From Siphonodentalium dalli (taxonomy: Eukaryota > Mollusca > Scaphopoda > Gadilida > Siphonodentaliidae): a DNA stretch of 64,000 bases. The stretch spans positions 11,549,287-11,613,286 of the forward strand of contig CP136061.1 of the NCBI GenBank assembly GCA_032622095.1, in the 5' to 3' direction. How positions within the stretch are numbered: position 1 is the first letter of the stretch; each line of letters begins with the position of its first letter. Shown one piece after another: positions 10,181 to 19,985 of the stretch. The translations under genes were made by a program, and so were the position numbers. The notes under the pieces were generated by a model. The model saw only the letters and a list, made by a program, of their open reading frames with translations. It was not told the origin of the DNA and ran no database searches.

Positions 10181-11734
10181 CACCATTGCTAAGGATATAT
10201 AGTAGTCATAGACAATGCTGCTGATTAGGCCTAAAACTGAGGTATTGTTTTTTTGGTAACCTGTTCCTGAACAAAAATGGGAGGATAGGAATTTTATTTA
10301 AGAGGAAAGTAAAGTGGCAACAGTTGAACGGGGAATTTAGTTGTTAATTTTTGAGAAAAGATTGATCAAACCTTATAAAGCGCATGTGATCATATCATAC
10401 CTTTTTGGAAATAACAGATTGCTTTATATCTGTTATAGACCAGAGGTGTACCTGATGAGCTGCTGTGGCCAAACATTTTTTTATAGGACCAACTTTCGGT
10501 ACAAAAATATGATTTCGGAACGGACTTAGTAAACATTTTCCAAACAATTGATTCCTTCTGTGTTATCAAGCTAGTACGATAAGTCAAAAAATAAACACTA
10601 AAAAAATAACAAACGACAACCTATTTTATATATACATTTAAAAAATTGTTTCATTACTCTATATATTGCCTATTTCAATATTCTCATCCAATGCACACTA
10701 CGATGACCTTTAACTATATTTATCGGGAACTACAGGTATATATACTCATCCAATGCATGCTACGATGACCTTTATCTATATTTGTGTAACTATGGGTGTG
10801 TAACTTCTCTGTATACTCAATATATACATGTATATGCCTTATACTATTATCGCATAATTAAAACTTCACATAACCGATGAATAATCAACCGTTCTACTAT
10901 CCTAACTGTTTTTGTTGACTTTTAGATAGCCGTGGGTTCACGCCTTCCGGTTACCAGTCGATGCATCACGCGGGTTTTTATCTGCCTGCTCGGTGTGTCG
11001 GTGTGGTGCTTGCGGACCTTGCCAATAAGTTATCATTCCTGACATCCCCTTTGACATAATTGCCATAAACCATAAAACATATCATACTTTTTTGGAAAGT
11101 TTGAAGACTTATCTAGAGACAACGCGAAGCGGAATTATGATTTGCATCCCAGGTTGGATTTTATTGGACATTATTAAAAAGTAGGTCATCATTTTTTATC
11201 GTTGTTTATAATATTTCCATCAAATGTCACAAAACAAAACATTAATTGAAAAATCTGCTTTCCGTTGTCACTAAATATATGCTCAAATATTAAAACAAGA
11301 CATGAAGTATTAATCTACGGATTGTAAATATTGAGTAATCTTGTCTTGAAAATTAACACTGAAAAGACTGAATTCCCCATTTAAATGTTGCCACATTATC
11401 TCCCTCTTAAGGGTCAGATGCACGTTTTGTCAAAATTTCCTGGTATTTCAAAATGGATTTTCTCAAAATCTGCTGGGATTATCTTTGTGAAATTTAGTAT
11501 ACGCGATTATTGTGACACAATATTTAAGACCCATAGACCAATAGGATATTATAACCTCATATACTTTACTTGTATGCATGAAAATTATCTAAAATTTCAC
11601 TATTTTCAGGTACCAAGATCTTGTGTAAAATATATTTTTTCTAAAGTGTAGTTCATAGATCCATGATATCATAATTGTCTCAAGATCATGAGAGGAGACT
11701 TAATTATTCTTTATTTGTGAAATTTAATGCAATT
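10181..11734. other. Unassigned AT-rich DNA with a two-copy tandem repeat
   Basis: At about 10683-10800 a 64-base unit containing CTCATCCAATGCA and CTACGATGACCTTTA occurs twice in tandem. Around 10925-11075 there is a stretch with TGCTTGCGGACCTTGCC and CCTTTGACATAATTGCCATA that could be a SINE or LINE tail, but no box A/B pair is convincing. No gene is recognised. Confidence 0.35.
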
Positions 11735-12250
11735 TTCATTAAGAAAGGCAATACCCATAATACATTTTATGTATTGGAGGGTTTTCATGCCATGCTTGTT
11801 GATCAATGAACAATTGGGCTGAGATGAGTTCTGGGTCATGGGTCCATAACCAAGTTAATGCTGACCACCATATCTCGTAACACTGTGGCCTATTTCCTGT
11901 TGATTGCCCCCTGCCTGAGTGGACCACATTGCATGTCAACATTTGTTTGCATTGGGCTGGAATATTTGTGACTGCTTTATTGTTCATTATAATATATGGG
12001 GGTATGATGCTATATTATGAAATTAAAAATCTAACTCAACATTATGATACAAATGAAGCCTCCTCTCATAGAGCCAAGACAATAATATATTTGGTTATTG
12101 GAATTTTGTGTGAAATAATTAATTATCCTAGCAGTTCTTGGTACAGAAAGGGAAAAAAAAAAATTTCAACCTCTCAAATGTATTAAAATCCATTGTCTTG
12201 TTTTTGTCTTTTAATAATTGCTCAGATTCTACATACAATGAAGATGATGA
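11735..12250 (+). repeat. Dispersed repeat R2, copy 1 (contains a two-membrane-span coding segment)
   Basis: The block from AAGAAAGGCAATACCCA to about GATATGTGAAATTCA matches, in opposite orientation, 18560-19130. Its first part (TCAATGAAACAATGG...GAGATGAGTTCTGGGTCATGG type sequence) also matches 16437-16600. The conserved block extends well beyond the reading frame on both sides, so a genomic segment or transposon, not just an exon, was copied. Confidence 0.8.
11905..12186 (+). pseudogene. Two-pass membrane protein fragment, copy 1 (CD225-like topology, tentative)
   Basis: The frame encodes EWTTLHVNICLHWAGIFVTA, a first hydrophobic span LLFIIIYGGMMLYY, a polar loop KNLTQHYDTNEASSHRAK and a second span TIIYLVIGILCEII. 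The minus-strand copy at 18658-18930 keeps MMLYY, LTQHY, TNEASSHRAK and YLVIG. Most nucleotide differences spare this central part, which suggests descent from a real protein. The hydrophobic span / A-S-x2-AK / hydrophobic span order resembles CD225 (dispanin) proteins, but the CD225 cysteines are not evident. The stop arrangement after the second span and frame breaks in copy 2 suggest decay. Confidence 0.35.
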
Positions 12251-13020
12251 TATGTGAAATTCAGGATTTTGCCAGATATATCCAATTAAATTCTTTGTTG
12301 AAAATCTCTTGCAATTTTTGGTTGGATTTATGCAAACCGTGCGGGTTCTTCTTAAAATGTGATTTATTTATTTGTCACTTTATGAACAGCTGCATAATGC
12401 TGTTTTGTTTCAAATAAATGCTGTTGGTCGGCCTTGATCAGGCCTATAACAAAGCCTGTGTTTTGGGCAACATTTTCCTGAAGAAAAAAAAAAAACAACA
12501 AAATAGGTCTGGTAGGAGAATTGTTTTAGATTTTACATTGTATCTCTCATGATATAACTTAGTTGGATGTTAACTGCGGTCCATACGCCACAGAAAAGAG
12601 TATTTTGTTTAATATGCAGGCGCAAATACATTTACTTGTATACCATCCCGCTGATACCATATATGGTGGCTTAGAGTTTTGTTCAAACTGGCATGCCCTC
12701 ATTGAATCCGTCGTCCATTTTAAAATAAAAATATCACAGGAACAACTCAATCATCTTTGAAGACCACCCATTCAGCATGTCTCAGCTAATCTCTGATGAC
12801 GAAGGACTCTTGAGCATTAATTGGTTCGCCACCTTTAAGTTCGTATCGATCTGGTCTCCTATTGTCGTCTGCTCACTGAAGATTCCTTTCGAACACTATC
12901 TTTGTTGACCCACTTGAAGCATCATCGAACCTGCAACAATCTAATGCATTTTGTGACTAATTATAGGTACATTGGAGCAACGAACCAATGGAAATTAGCA
13001 TTCTATCGAGTGATTAATAA
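12251..13020. other. Unassigned DNA
   Basis: Frames at 12193-12417, 12559-12750 (minus) and 12563-12760 overlap one another on both strands and show no domain. No intact inverted-repeat element was identified. Confidence 0.35.
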
Positions 13021-13024
13021 ATTA

Positions 13025-13085
13025 AGAAATTCAGGGGCGTGACTAGAGGGTCTCCGTAGGGGGGGGGGGGTCCACATAGGATTTT
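13025..13085. repeat. G-run-containing repeat fragment
   Basis: The words GGGGCGTGACTAGAGGGTCTC and a run of 12 G occur together. Similar G-run passages occur at 21527, 23757, 52722 and 54104. The run could form a quadruplex and its length in the assembly may be unreliable. Confidence 0.5.
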
Positions 13086-13319
13086 CTATCTGCTCCCCGT
13101 TGATCCACACCCGAGTTTGGGAATTTCTATCTGCGCCCGCTCCTTGGGTTAGTATTTTACAATTGGTACCTCAAGGTTTCCAACTTTTATAATTTCCGTC
13201 CTGACACTCCCTCATAAGGTTGGAAAATGCCCAACTCATTTCCAAATTGATGTCCAACTGACCATTTCAGTGAAAATAATTGCCCACTACATGCATTAGG
13301 GAAATTTAACGACTCTTGG

Positions 13320-13981
13320 TTTGAAGTCACGTGGCGGTTTACACATAATATTCGCTTTTGAATTTTTCCCAGTGTCGAAATAGGTCGATAACTATCTGAA
13401 CTACCTTTCTACGAACATTCTGTAAACCAAAAAAGACGCATTGGAGTAATCAAAAATACAACTATGAACACGGTGTTTCAAAAACAGCCATTTGCACGAC
13501 ATGGAACAGAAATGAGCGTTCCATGTCAGTCTATTCTTGATACATAACTGTATAAATAAAGAGCGTTTGTCTGACTTATGGCGAAAAATTAAAACCGGAC
13601 ACATGGACGACAATGTCACGACATCACGTGTGGCAAGCCAAACACAAGAGTTCTTATTTGCTGAAATTTTGACGAGTAGCTTGCGAAAATCGTCAACAAA
13701 ACTACCGCTCTGATCCCCCATTCTGCCATTAAGTTTTTAGTGCGGGAATTGTTCTCAAAGCACATAAGAAATTTGACTTTCGGGCGATCGGTTTTCGGCA
13801 TTTTTGCTGGAAAATCCCGTGCTAAATATAGAAACCATAGACTAGGACCCAGCCGGTGACAAAGGAAGTATGACTGGTGCGCTCTGGTAGAGATTGACAT
13901 AAAACATAAACAAGTGCACATAAATCGTTTGGCGTCGTTCCAAGCTGAGTTTAACCCTTTAGATTCTAATGTATTCTCCAA
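13320..13981. repeat. Diverged relative of the 39.4 kb repeat
   Basis: CACGTGGCGGTTT, CTACCTTTCTACGA, GACGCATTGGA and CGGTGTTT occur in the same order and spacing as CACATGGCGGTTT, CTACCCTTCTACGA, GACGCATTGAA and TGGTGTTTGG at 39410-39575. The two overlapping minus frames here (13401-13721 and 13616-13981) have no recognisable domain and are probably not genes. Confidence 0.5.
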
Positions 13982-14138
13982 GTCAGTTAAACGTGTACAT
14001 CAGAATGGTCTATTATTGCTTTGGAGGGGTGTTAATGTGATACAAGCAGACGACAGATAATTAAAAGTACAGAAGGAACCATAAATGTGACCCGCCATAT
14101 CAAATCCAGTCGGAAGTTGGGATTTTTTTGACCCTGTG

Positions 14139-14205
14139 CCAATGCATTCTCTTATATATGCGAGTCGACCATAGGTCGCCTCGCATATATAAGAGAATGC
14201 ATTGG
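14139..14205 (-). repeat. Hairpin module A, reverse
   Basis: The arms match the consensus and the loop is TCGACCATAGGTCGC. The left flank is ACCCTGTG and the right flank CCTAACA. It forms the left half of the pair in the 14 kb M1 element. Confidence 0.95.
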
Positions 14206-14277
14206 CCTAACATTTTTTTTACAATTTTAATACTTTGTTCTTGTATTCTTTAACAATTTTATAATTTCACCCATACA

Positions 14278-14345
14278 GAGCCCCATGCAGACAAACATGA
14301 ACAGACGACACTCTTCTATATGATTCTATATATGTGTGGGGCTCA
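14278..14345. repeat. Hairpin module B
   Basis: CAGAGCCCCATGCAGACA is answered by TGTGTGGGGCTC around a loop that includes GAACAGACGACACTC. Related copies are at 16613-16680, 24424-24491, 32878-32944, 38183-38252, 42365-42430, 43551-43616 and 54752-54826. The conserved core is GAGCAGACGACACTC. Confidence 0.8.
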
Positions 14346-14430
14346 CTGCAGGGCAATGGATGTTTTTTATTTTATGTCCTAAAAATTGTTAGAAACATTT
14401 ATTTAAAAAAACATGATAAAAATTGTTAGA

Positions 14431-14497
14431 CCAATGCATTCTCTTATATATGCGAGGCGACCTATGGTCGACTCGCATATATAAGAGAATGCATTGG
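14431..14497 (+). repeat. Hairpin module A, forward
   Basis: The arms and loop match the consensus (loop GCGACCTATGGTCGA). The flanks are GTTAGA and CACAGGG. It forms the right half of the 14 kb M1 pair. Confidence 0.95.
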
Positions 14498-14609
14498 CAC
14501 AGGGTAAAGAAATCCCGACTTCCGACTGGATTTGATATGGCGGGTCACATTTATTGAAGGAAATGTTTGGTTTATTGAACTTATTATCTGAACATTTCCT
14601 CATAACTAC

Positions 14610-14845
14610 ACTCTTATGACTAATGTGTAGATTTTCTGCACAAAATGTGTAGCCCTGCTACACAATCATCATTCATTTTTTATCTTAAACACATTTGTGT
14701 AGTATATGTGGAGCTTCATATACCTACACAGATTGTCTAACAATTTGTACACAATAAATGGGTAAATTTCTACACCTGTTTGCATAACATCAACATATAG
14801 CCCTTACACATTTTGTGTAGATTCTTACACACAAAGATCGTAGAC
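14610..14845. repeat. TGTGTAG/CTACACA-rich inverted-word cluster
   Basis: About ten copies of TGTGTAG or its complement occur within 230 bases, including ACAAAATGTGTAG, GCTACACAATC, ACATTTGTGTAG and ACATTTTGTGTAGATTCTTAC. The opposite orientations suggest a decayed MITE with short subterminal repeats. The ends were not fixed. Confidence 0.5.
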
Positions 14846-15154
14846 AAGAAATGTAAGTTCAGTATTCCGACCTGTGGGTATAGTATTAATGATCTATGAA
14901 GATTTATTTGTTAAACCTTTTATGGACACAATGGTATAGTTTTTGTTTTAAATAAACAAACCAGGGCCGTGGCGTGGTTGCATAATATTAGTATTATTAC
15001 AACAATCATAACACGAGTCTAAGGGAAGTAATCGCCATGAAAGTTTAAAAAAATAAATCCTCATATATCACTAATACTATACCAACAAGTCGGAATTCTG
15101 AACTCACAATCCTTGTCTACGATCTCTGTAGATTGTATTCTGGAAAAAATCTCA

Positions 15155-15290
15155 CACAATATGGCCGCCATGCATTAGACGTTATAAACAATATGGCCGT
15201 CATGCATCAGACGTTATAAACAATATGGCAGTCATGCATAAAACGTTATAAACAATATGGACGTCGTGCATCAGACGTTATGAAACTGAA
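15155..15290. repeat. Minisatellite, 32-base unit, four copies
   Basis: The unit includes GTTATAAACAATATGGCCGT and CATGCATCAGAC. Four tandem copies differ by a few bases. No coding role is apparent. Confidence 0.85.
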
Positions 15291-15335
15291 AATATCACAA
15301 CGCTCATGAGGTACTTTATCTGAAGATTTCCTCAT

Positions 15336-15745
15336 AACTACTCATCAATGATTAGTTAGTATATAACGGGTTAGTAAGGTATATAACTACTCATCAATGA
15401 TTAGTTAGTATATAACGGGTTAGTAAGGTATATAACTACTCATCAATGAGTATTTAGTATAGAACGTGTTAATAAGGTAACTACTCATCAATGAGTATTT
15501 ACTATAGAACGTGTTAATAAGGTAACTACTCATCAATGAGTATTTACTATAGAACGTGTTAATAAGGTAACTACTCATCAATGAGTATTTACTATAGAAC
15601 GTGTTAATAAGGTAACTACTCATCAATGAGTATTTACTATAGAACGTGTTAATAAGGTAACTACTCATCAATGAGTATTTACTATAGAACGTGTTAATAA
15701 GGTAACTACTCATCAATGAGTATTTACTATATAACGGGTTAAATT
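15336..15745. repeat. Minisatellite, 45-base (and 50-base) units, CTACTCATCAATGA family
   Basis: The first two copies have a 50-base period with GTATATAACGGGTTAGTA. The following six or seven have a 45-base period containing CTACTCATCAATGAGTATTT and AGAACGTGTTAATAAGG. Because 45 is a multiple of three, a minus-strand frame stays open (15420-15776, repeating YSKYSLMSSYLINTF). The words CTACTCATCAATGA, TTATCTGA and TTTCCT link it to the 68-base array at 30.5-31.1 kb. Confidence 0.95.
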
Positions 15746-15904
15746 TGCCATCACCTATTTGAGACCATACAACCACAATGTCACCCCTGGTTAAGTTATC
15801 CTGCGAATGTGCTATGATGCGATTGGGTCCTACTGAATTGACATGATGCTGTTAAGGCAAACTGATGATGTTAACAAAACGGACCGTTATTTTGTTTGTT
15901 TAAT

Positions 15905-16175
15905 TAAAGTTGGGTCACCGCTCCCGTGAACAATGCTAATGCTTTTCAGTCGTCGTGTTGGGTTACCTCCCGTGTACAATGGTAATGCTCTTCAGTCGTC
16001 GTCATGGTTACCGTTTATGTGAAACAATGGTAATGCTCTTCAGCCGTCGTCATGGTTACTGATCCTGTGAACAAAGGTAATGCTCTTCAGCCGTCGTCAT
16101 TGTTGCCGTTCATGTGAATAATGGTAATGCTCTTCAGTCTTCGTCATGGTTACAGTTCCTGTGAACACTCATAAT
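15905..16175. repeat. Degenerate tandem repeat, about 55-base unit, five copies
   Basis: Each unit includes CCGTGAACAATGGTAATGCT, then CTTCAGTCGTCGTCATGGTT with variants. Isolated single units also occur at about 16684-16740 and 17085-17125 (GTGAACAATGGTAATTCTCC), now joined to TTTGATCGTAGAATCATTTT. The array has therefore been broken up by element insertions. Confidence 0.8.
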
Positions 16176-16244
16176 TCAAATCACAGACGAATTAATTAAC
16201 CGAATTGATTAACTGGAGTCATGATTTTTTGCGAAAACCCTGTG

Positions 16245-16311
16245 ACAATGCATTCTTTTATGCATGCGATTCGACCAGAGGTCGCCTCGCATATATAAGA
16301 TAATGCTTTGG
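16245..16311 (-). repeat. Hairpin module A, diverged reverse copy
   Basis: The left arm is ACAATGCATTCTTTTATGCA, the loop TCGACCAGAGGTCGC and the right arm CATATATAAGATAATGCTTTGG. The loop is almost intact although both arms carry several unpaired changes. It is preceded by CCCTGTG. Confidence 0.8.
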
Positions 16312-16436
16312 CCTAGCCAATTTTATATTATATTATATATATATATATATTTTTTTTATTCCTCCATATATATCCATATTGTTAAAGAATGTAGAACACA
16401 AATTTATAAAGAATGTAAGAAAAAATGACAAGAAAG

Positions 16437-16600
16437 GCAACTACCCACAATTAATGTTCTATATTTGAGAATGTTCATGTCATGTCTGTTGATCAATGAA
16501 ACAATGGTCTGAGATGAGTTCTGGGTCATGGGTTCATAACCAAGTTAAAGCTGTCTACCATATCTCTTAACACTGTGGCCTAATTCCATCAGAGAGCACA
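16437..16600 (+). repeat. Dispersed repeat R2, partial copy
   Basis: This matches the upstream part of the blocks at 11735 and 18930 (GGCAACTACCCACAATTAAT, GAGATGAGTTCTGGGTCATG, ACCATATCTCTTAACACTGT). It breaks off at CCTAATTCCA, just before the membrane-protein coding segment begins in the other copies. Module B of the hairpin families starts soon after, at 16613. Confidence 0.75.
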
Positions 16601-16612
16601 CTTACCCGTACG

Positions 16613-16680
16613 GAGCCTCTCACATACATGAGCAGACGACACTCGGCAATACAAGCTGCCACATATATGGGGCTCCACAC
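16613..16680. repeat. Hairpin module B variant
   Basis: GGAGCCTCTCACATACATGA with core GAGCAGACGACACTC and closing ATATGGGGCTCCACAC. It belongs with the 43.5 and 54.8 kb variants, which also contain AATACAAGCTGCCAC or its mirror. Confidence 0.75.
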
Positions 16681-16760
16681 AAGAAGCCCCGTGAACAATG
16701 GTAATGCTCTTCTTTGATTGTGGAATCATTTTACTCACCTTGATTGCTGAAAACCCTGTG

Positions 16761-16829
16761 CCAATACATTCTCTTATATATTCGAGTCGATCATAGGTCG
16801 CCTAGCATATATATAAGGGAATGCATTGA
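16761..16829 (-). repeat. Hairpin module A, diverged reverse copy
   Basis: CCAATACATTCTCTTATATA, loop region TCGATCATAGGTCGC, then CATATATATAAGGGAATGCA. An extra AT is present in the right arm. It is preceded by CCCTGTG and followed by an AT-rich stretch rich in GTTAAAGAATGTAAGAAA. Confidence 0.8.
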
Positions 16830-17129
16830 ACCAACAAATTTCATATTATGTTTTATAATTGTTAAAATGATAAAAAAAATTGTTAAAGATTGTAAGAAAT
16901 AATGTTAAAAAATTATGAAAAATGTTAAAGAATTTAAGAAAAAAATATAAAAATTGATAAGAATGTAAGAAAAAATAAAATATGAAACAAACATTAAATA
17001 AGTAGATAATCCAAAAGCAAAAGTGCAGCTGCTCCGTCTGACATCAAAGAGCACACTTGAGTCGTCGAGTTGGGTTACCTTTCCCGTGAACAATGGTAAT
17101 TCTCCTCTTTGATCGTAGAATCATTTTCC

Positions 17130-18030
17130 CACCTTGATTGCTGAACGTGCGGCCGTGGTGTGTTCTGTTATCCTGGATAAATATTAACGTTACTGTTTAA
17201 ATATACCAAGGCCCGATATACCGCGATCATCTGAGATTGGTGAGAGAAAGGCAGCAACTTGGACTCTCGCGTCAGCCAAGACACCAGGTATCTTCTGCGC
17301 CCAAGGTCTATTAGGTGTGACGAAATTAGATGGCATGAACACATCATAACGGCCAGGTAATGTTAGACTTTCGATGTCAAATCTATTGTAGATACGACAT
17401 ATTTACCATATAGTGCGCAAAAGCCCATCAGGATCGCATTGATATTAAAGGTACTCATTCCGATTCGATGGTCCCATATCATCAGATTCCAAAACAACAA
17501 CTTTTGAAATGCCGCTTCGGTTATCAGAATCGAGTAATTGCTAAAAATAATACTAACCATAGTCAACTATAGTATAAAATTGCCCAACCCCCTGTTATAT
17601 ATGAACGTTTTGTCAAATATCTGACACAAAAAAAGTCACTTGGTTTTAGAATTATCCATCTTCATTCGCAATTTGGTCCGAGACCGTCTTCTCGTCGACT
17701 GTTTACTGGGCAACTAAAATTATCGGTGGTGAAAAAAAAAAATAGATTCAAAAATCGATACCTGATCACTCTGAGCTTTGATGGGTGAATTCCTCGACTC
17801 GAATCAAATATTGTTTACCCCTGAAGCCAAGGAAATAGTAATTTGCGAGCGTTAACTCAGTTTACCCATCTTTAAGTTCTTGGTTCCTATTTGTGAACAT
17901 GTTTCCACTGGCAAAAAAATCAGGCTCCGCTTGGGGCAGGTTAATATACAAGCTGAACTCTTTTGGTAGATTCCATCAGCTCTGATCGAAAATATACCAC
18001 GCTCATCTAAGATTGGTGCATGGGGATGGC
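17130..18030. other. Unassigned intergenic DNA
   Basis: TACCGCGATCATCTGAGATTGG at 17219 has a relative at 17995 (TACCACGCTCATCTAAGATTGG), so a diverged repeat pair flanks this stretch. Frames at 17363-17566 and 17852-18043 (minus) show no domain. Confidence 0.4.
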
Positions 18031-18039
18031 GACCCTGTG

Positions 18040-18106
18040 CCAATGCATCCTCTTATATATGCGAGTCGACCATAGGTCGCCTCGCTTATATAAGAGATTA
18101 CATTGG
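18040..18106 (-). repeat. Hairpin module A, reverse (left of pair)
   Basis: Loop TCGACCATAGGTCGC with flanks ACCCTGTG and CCTAACA. Minor arm changes are present (CATCC, CGCTTATA, GATTACATTGG). It pairs with the forward copy at 18396-18462 around a 290-base spacer built from TTTTATCATTTTTTCTTACA words. Confidence 0.9.
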
Positions 18107-18395
18107 CCTAACAATTTCTTTTTATAAATTTTTCAACTTTTTATCATTTTATATAATTTTTTATCATGGTTTGTCACATTGTCGAACCATTTTTATCATT
18201 TTTAAAATATAATTTTATAATTTTTTTCTTATATTCTTTAACAATTTTATAACTTTTTTTAAATCTTTTTTTCTTACATTCTTTAACAATTTTATAACCT
18301 TTTTTTATCATTTTTTCTTACATTCTTTAACAATTTTTATCATTTTTTCTTCTTCCATTTTTTAACAATAATAAAAAATAGTAACATTTGTTAGG

Positions 18396-18462
18396 CCAAT
18401 GCATTCTCTAATATATGTGAGGCGACCTTTGGTCGACTCGCGTATATAAGATAATGCATTGG
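18396..18462 (+). repeat. Hairpin module A, forward (right of pair), plus an adjacent half copy
   Basis: Flanks are GTTAGG and CACAGGA; the loop is GCGACCTTTGGTCGA. A half hairpin follows at about 18483-18519 (CTCGCATATATAAGAGAATA, then CATTGGCCTAAC). That half abuts the end of repeat R2 copy 2. Confidence 0.9.
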
Positions 18463-18559
18463 CACAGGATTCTGTAAAAAAATTCGTCTCGCATATATAA
18501 GAGAATACATTGGCCTAACCATTTTTGTTTTTTATCAATTTTTCTAATTTTTTATCATT

Positions 18560-19130
18560 GAATTTCACATATCATCTTCACTGTAAGTAGAATCTGAGCA
18601 ATACTTAGCACTTACTAAGAGACGACAAAACAAGGGATTTTAATACATTTGAGAGGTTGAAAATACTACTTTCTTTTTTGTCCCCTTCGGTACCAAGAAC
18701 TGCTAGAATAATCAAAAATTCCACACAACACGAACACCCCAATCACCAAATAACTTATTGCCTTGGCTCTATGAGAGGAGGCTTCATTTGTAGCATAATG
18801 TTGAGTTAGATATTTAATTGTATAATATAGCATCATACCCCATATATTATAACGAAGAATAAAATATTCACAACGATTCCAGCTCAACGGAAACAAATGT
18901 TGATATGCGGTGTGGTCCACTCAAGCCGGGATAAATCAACTGGAGTTAGACCACAGTGTTAAAGAGATATGGTGGACAGCTTTAACTTGGTTATGAGCCC
19001 ATGACCCAGAACTCATCTCAGCCCAATGTTTCATTGATCAACAGACATGACATGAACTGTTGATAATGATTCTCAATAAAGGAACATTGTTTGTGGGTAG
19101 TAACCTTTCTAAATGAAAATAATCATTAAA
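18560..19130 (-). repeat. Dispersed repeat R2, copy 2 (opposite orientation)
   Basis: This matches 11735-12250 on the other strand from GATGATATGTGAAATTCA through CATGACCCAGAACTCATCTC to the ATTCTTGGC-type flank. It includes the two-span coding segment and sequence on both sides of it. The similarity is high enough to suggest a fairly recent copy event. Confidence 0.8.
18658..18930 (-). pseudogene. Two-pass membrane protein fragment, copy 2 (frameshifted)
   Basis: The open part reads MMLYYTIKYLTQHYATNEAS, SHRAKAISYLVIGVFVLCGI. Compared with copy 1, one G is missing in the TATGGGG run before MMLYY. An in-frame stop also precedes the AGI..NILFFVIIYG first span, so this copy is broken. Past CGI a +1 shift would read LIILAVLGT, extending the second span to a full-length membrane helix. 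The ancestral protein probably ended that span with ILAVLGT. Family identity stays open; a CD225-like fold is only a topology match. Confidence 0.35.
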
Positions 19131-19177
19131 TATCACGAGCCAAGAATAATTACGTCTCCTCTCATGATCTTCAGATC

Positions 19178-19432
19178 AAGCCTTGAAATAGTGTGTCTGT
19201 CATTTGCAGAATGAGGTCCCCAGAGGGTGAATTTAGTGATGCTACCCCGCATAGCGGGCTAGCATAACCAAATTCACCCTCTGTGAACCTCATTCTGCTG
19301 AGGTGTAAGCAGAATGAGGTTCCCAGATGGTGAATTTGGTGATGCTAGCCCGCTATGCGGGGTAGCATCACTAAATTCACCCTCTGGGGACCTCATTCTG
19401 CAAATGACAGACACCCTATTTCAAGGCTTGCT
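19178..19432. mobile_element. Long near-perfect palindrome (foldback MITE F1)
   Basis: CAAGCCTTGAAATAG at the left is the exact mirror of CTATTTCAAGGCTTG at the right. Inside, TGTCTGTCATTTGCAGAATG, AGGTCCCCAGAGGGTGAATT and TAGTGATGCTACCCCGC are mirrored throughout. The arms are about 125 bases with a tiny loop (GAGGTGTAAG). Half units of the same family occur at 39000-39035, 52374-52440 and 52637-52680. Confidence 0.85.
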
Positions 19433-19476
19433 TCAGATATGATATCACGGATATAGGGACTGATGAAAGAACCGAT

Positions 19477-19985
19477 AACATGCACTATTCACCAGCCCGG
19501 TAACCCGGGATCGTCTGCACATACGATAACATGCACTATTCACCAGCCCCGTAACCCGGCATCGTCTGCACATACGATAACATGCACTATTCACCAGCCC
19601 CGTAACCCGGGATCGTCTGCACATACGATAACATGCACTATTCACCAGCCCCGTAACCCGGGATCGTCTGCACATACGATAACATGCACTATTCACCAGC
19701 CCCGTAACCCGGGATCGTCTGCACATACGATAACATGCACTATTCACCAGCCCCGTAACCCGGGATCGTCTGCACATACGATAACATGCACTATTCACCA
19801 GCCCCGTAACCCGGGATCGTCTGCACATACGATAACATGCACTATTCACCAGCCCCGTAACCCGGGATCGTCTGCACATACGATAACATGCACTATTCAC
19901 CAGCCCGGTAACCCGGGATCGTCTGCACATACGATAACATGCACTATTCACCAGCCCCGTAACCCGGGATCGTCTGCACATACGG
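19477..19985. repeat. Minisatellite, 51-base unit, about ten copies
   Basis: Each unit contains ACGATAACATGCACTATTCA, CCAGCCCCGTAACCCGGGAT and CGTCTGCACAT, and copies are almost identical. The unit is 17 codons, so both strands stay open: 225 codons on plus and 249 on minus. These frames show no start context, splice signals or domain and are artefacts of the period. CCCGGG and CACCAGCCCCG give GC-rich islands in AT-rich surroundings. Right after it lies a MITE end (ACGTTCACACACTGGCAAGT). Confidence 0.95.

Larger units (their letters stand above)
14086..14549. mobile_element. Full-length M1 MITE: TIR - hairpin A' - module B - hairpin A - TIR
   Basis: The ends are TGTGACCCGCCATATCAAAT and its exact complement, followed by CCAGTCGGAAGT / ACTTCCGACTGG. 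TA or TTAT/ATAA lies at the flanks, fitting a TA-type insertion. Inside, hairpin A occurs in reverse (14139-14205) and forward (14431-14497) orientation. Between them is module B (GAGCCCC...GGGGCTC, about 14278-14342). The same architecture recurs at 37981-38437 and, truncated, at 42159-42588, 32870-33146 and 24370-24645. Confidence 0.85.

Noticed and set aside
13616-13981. 121-codon minus frame
   Set aside because: No domain; it overlaps another frame and a diverged repeat shared with 39.4 kb.
15420-15776. Minus frame with YSKYSLMSSYLINTF repeats
   Set aside because: A 45-base tandem unit gives a 15-residue periodic peptide without start context or domain.
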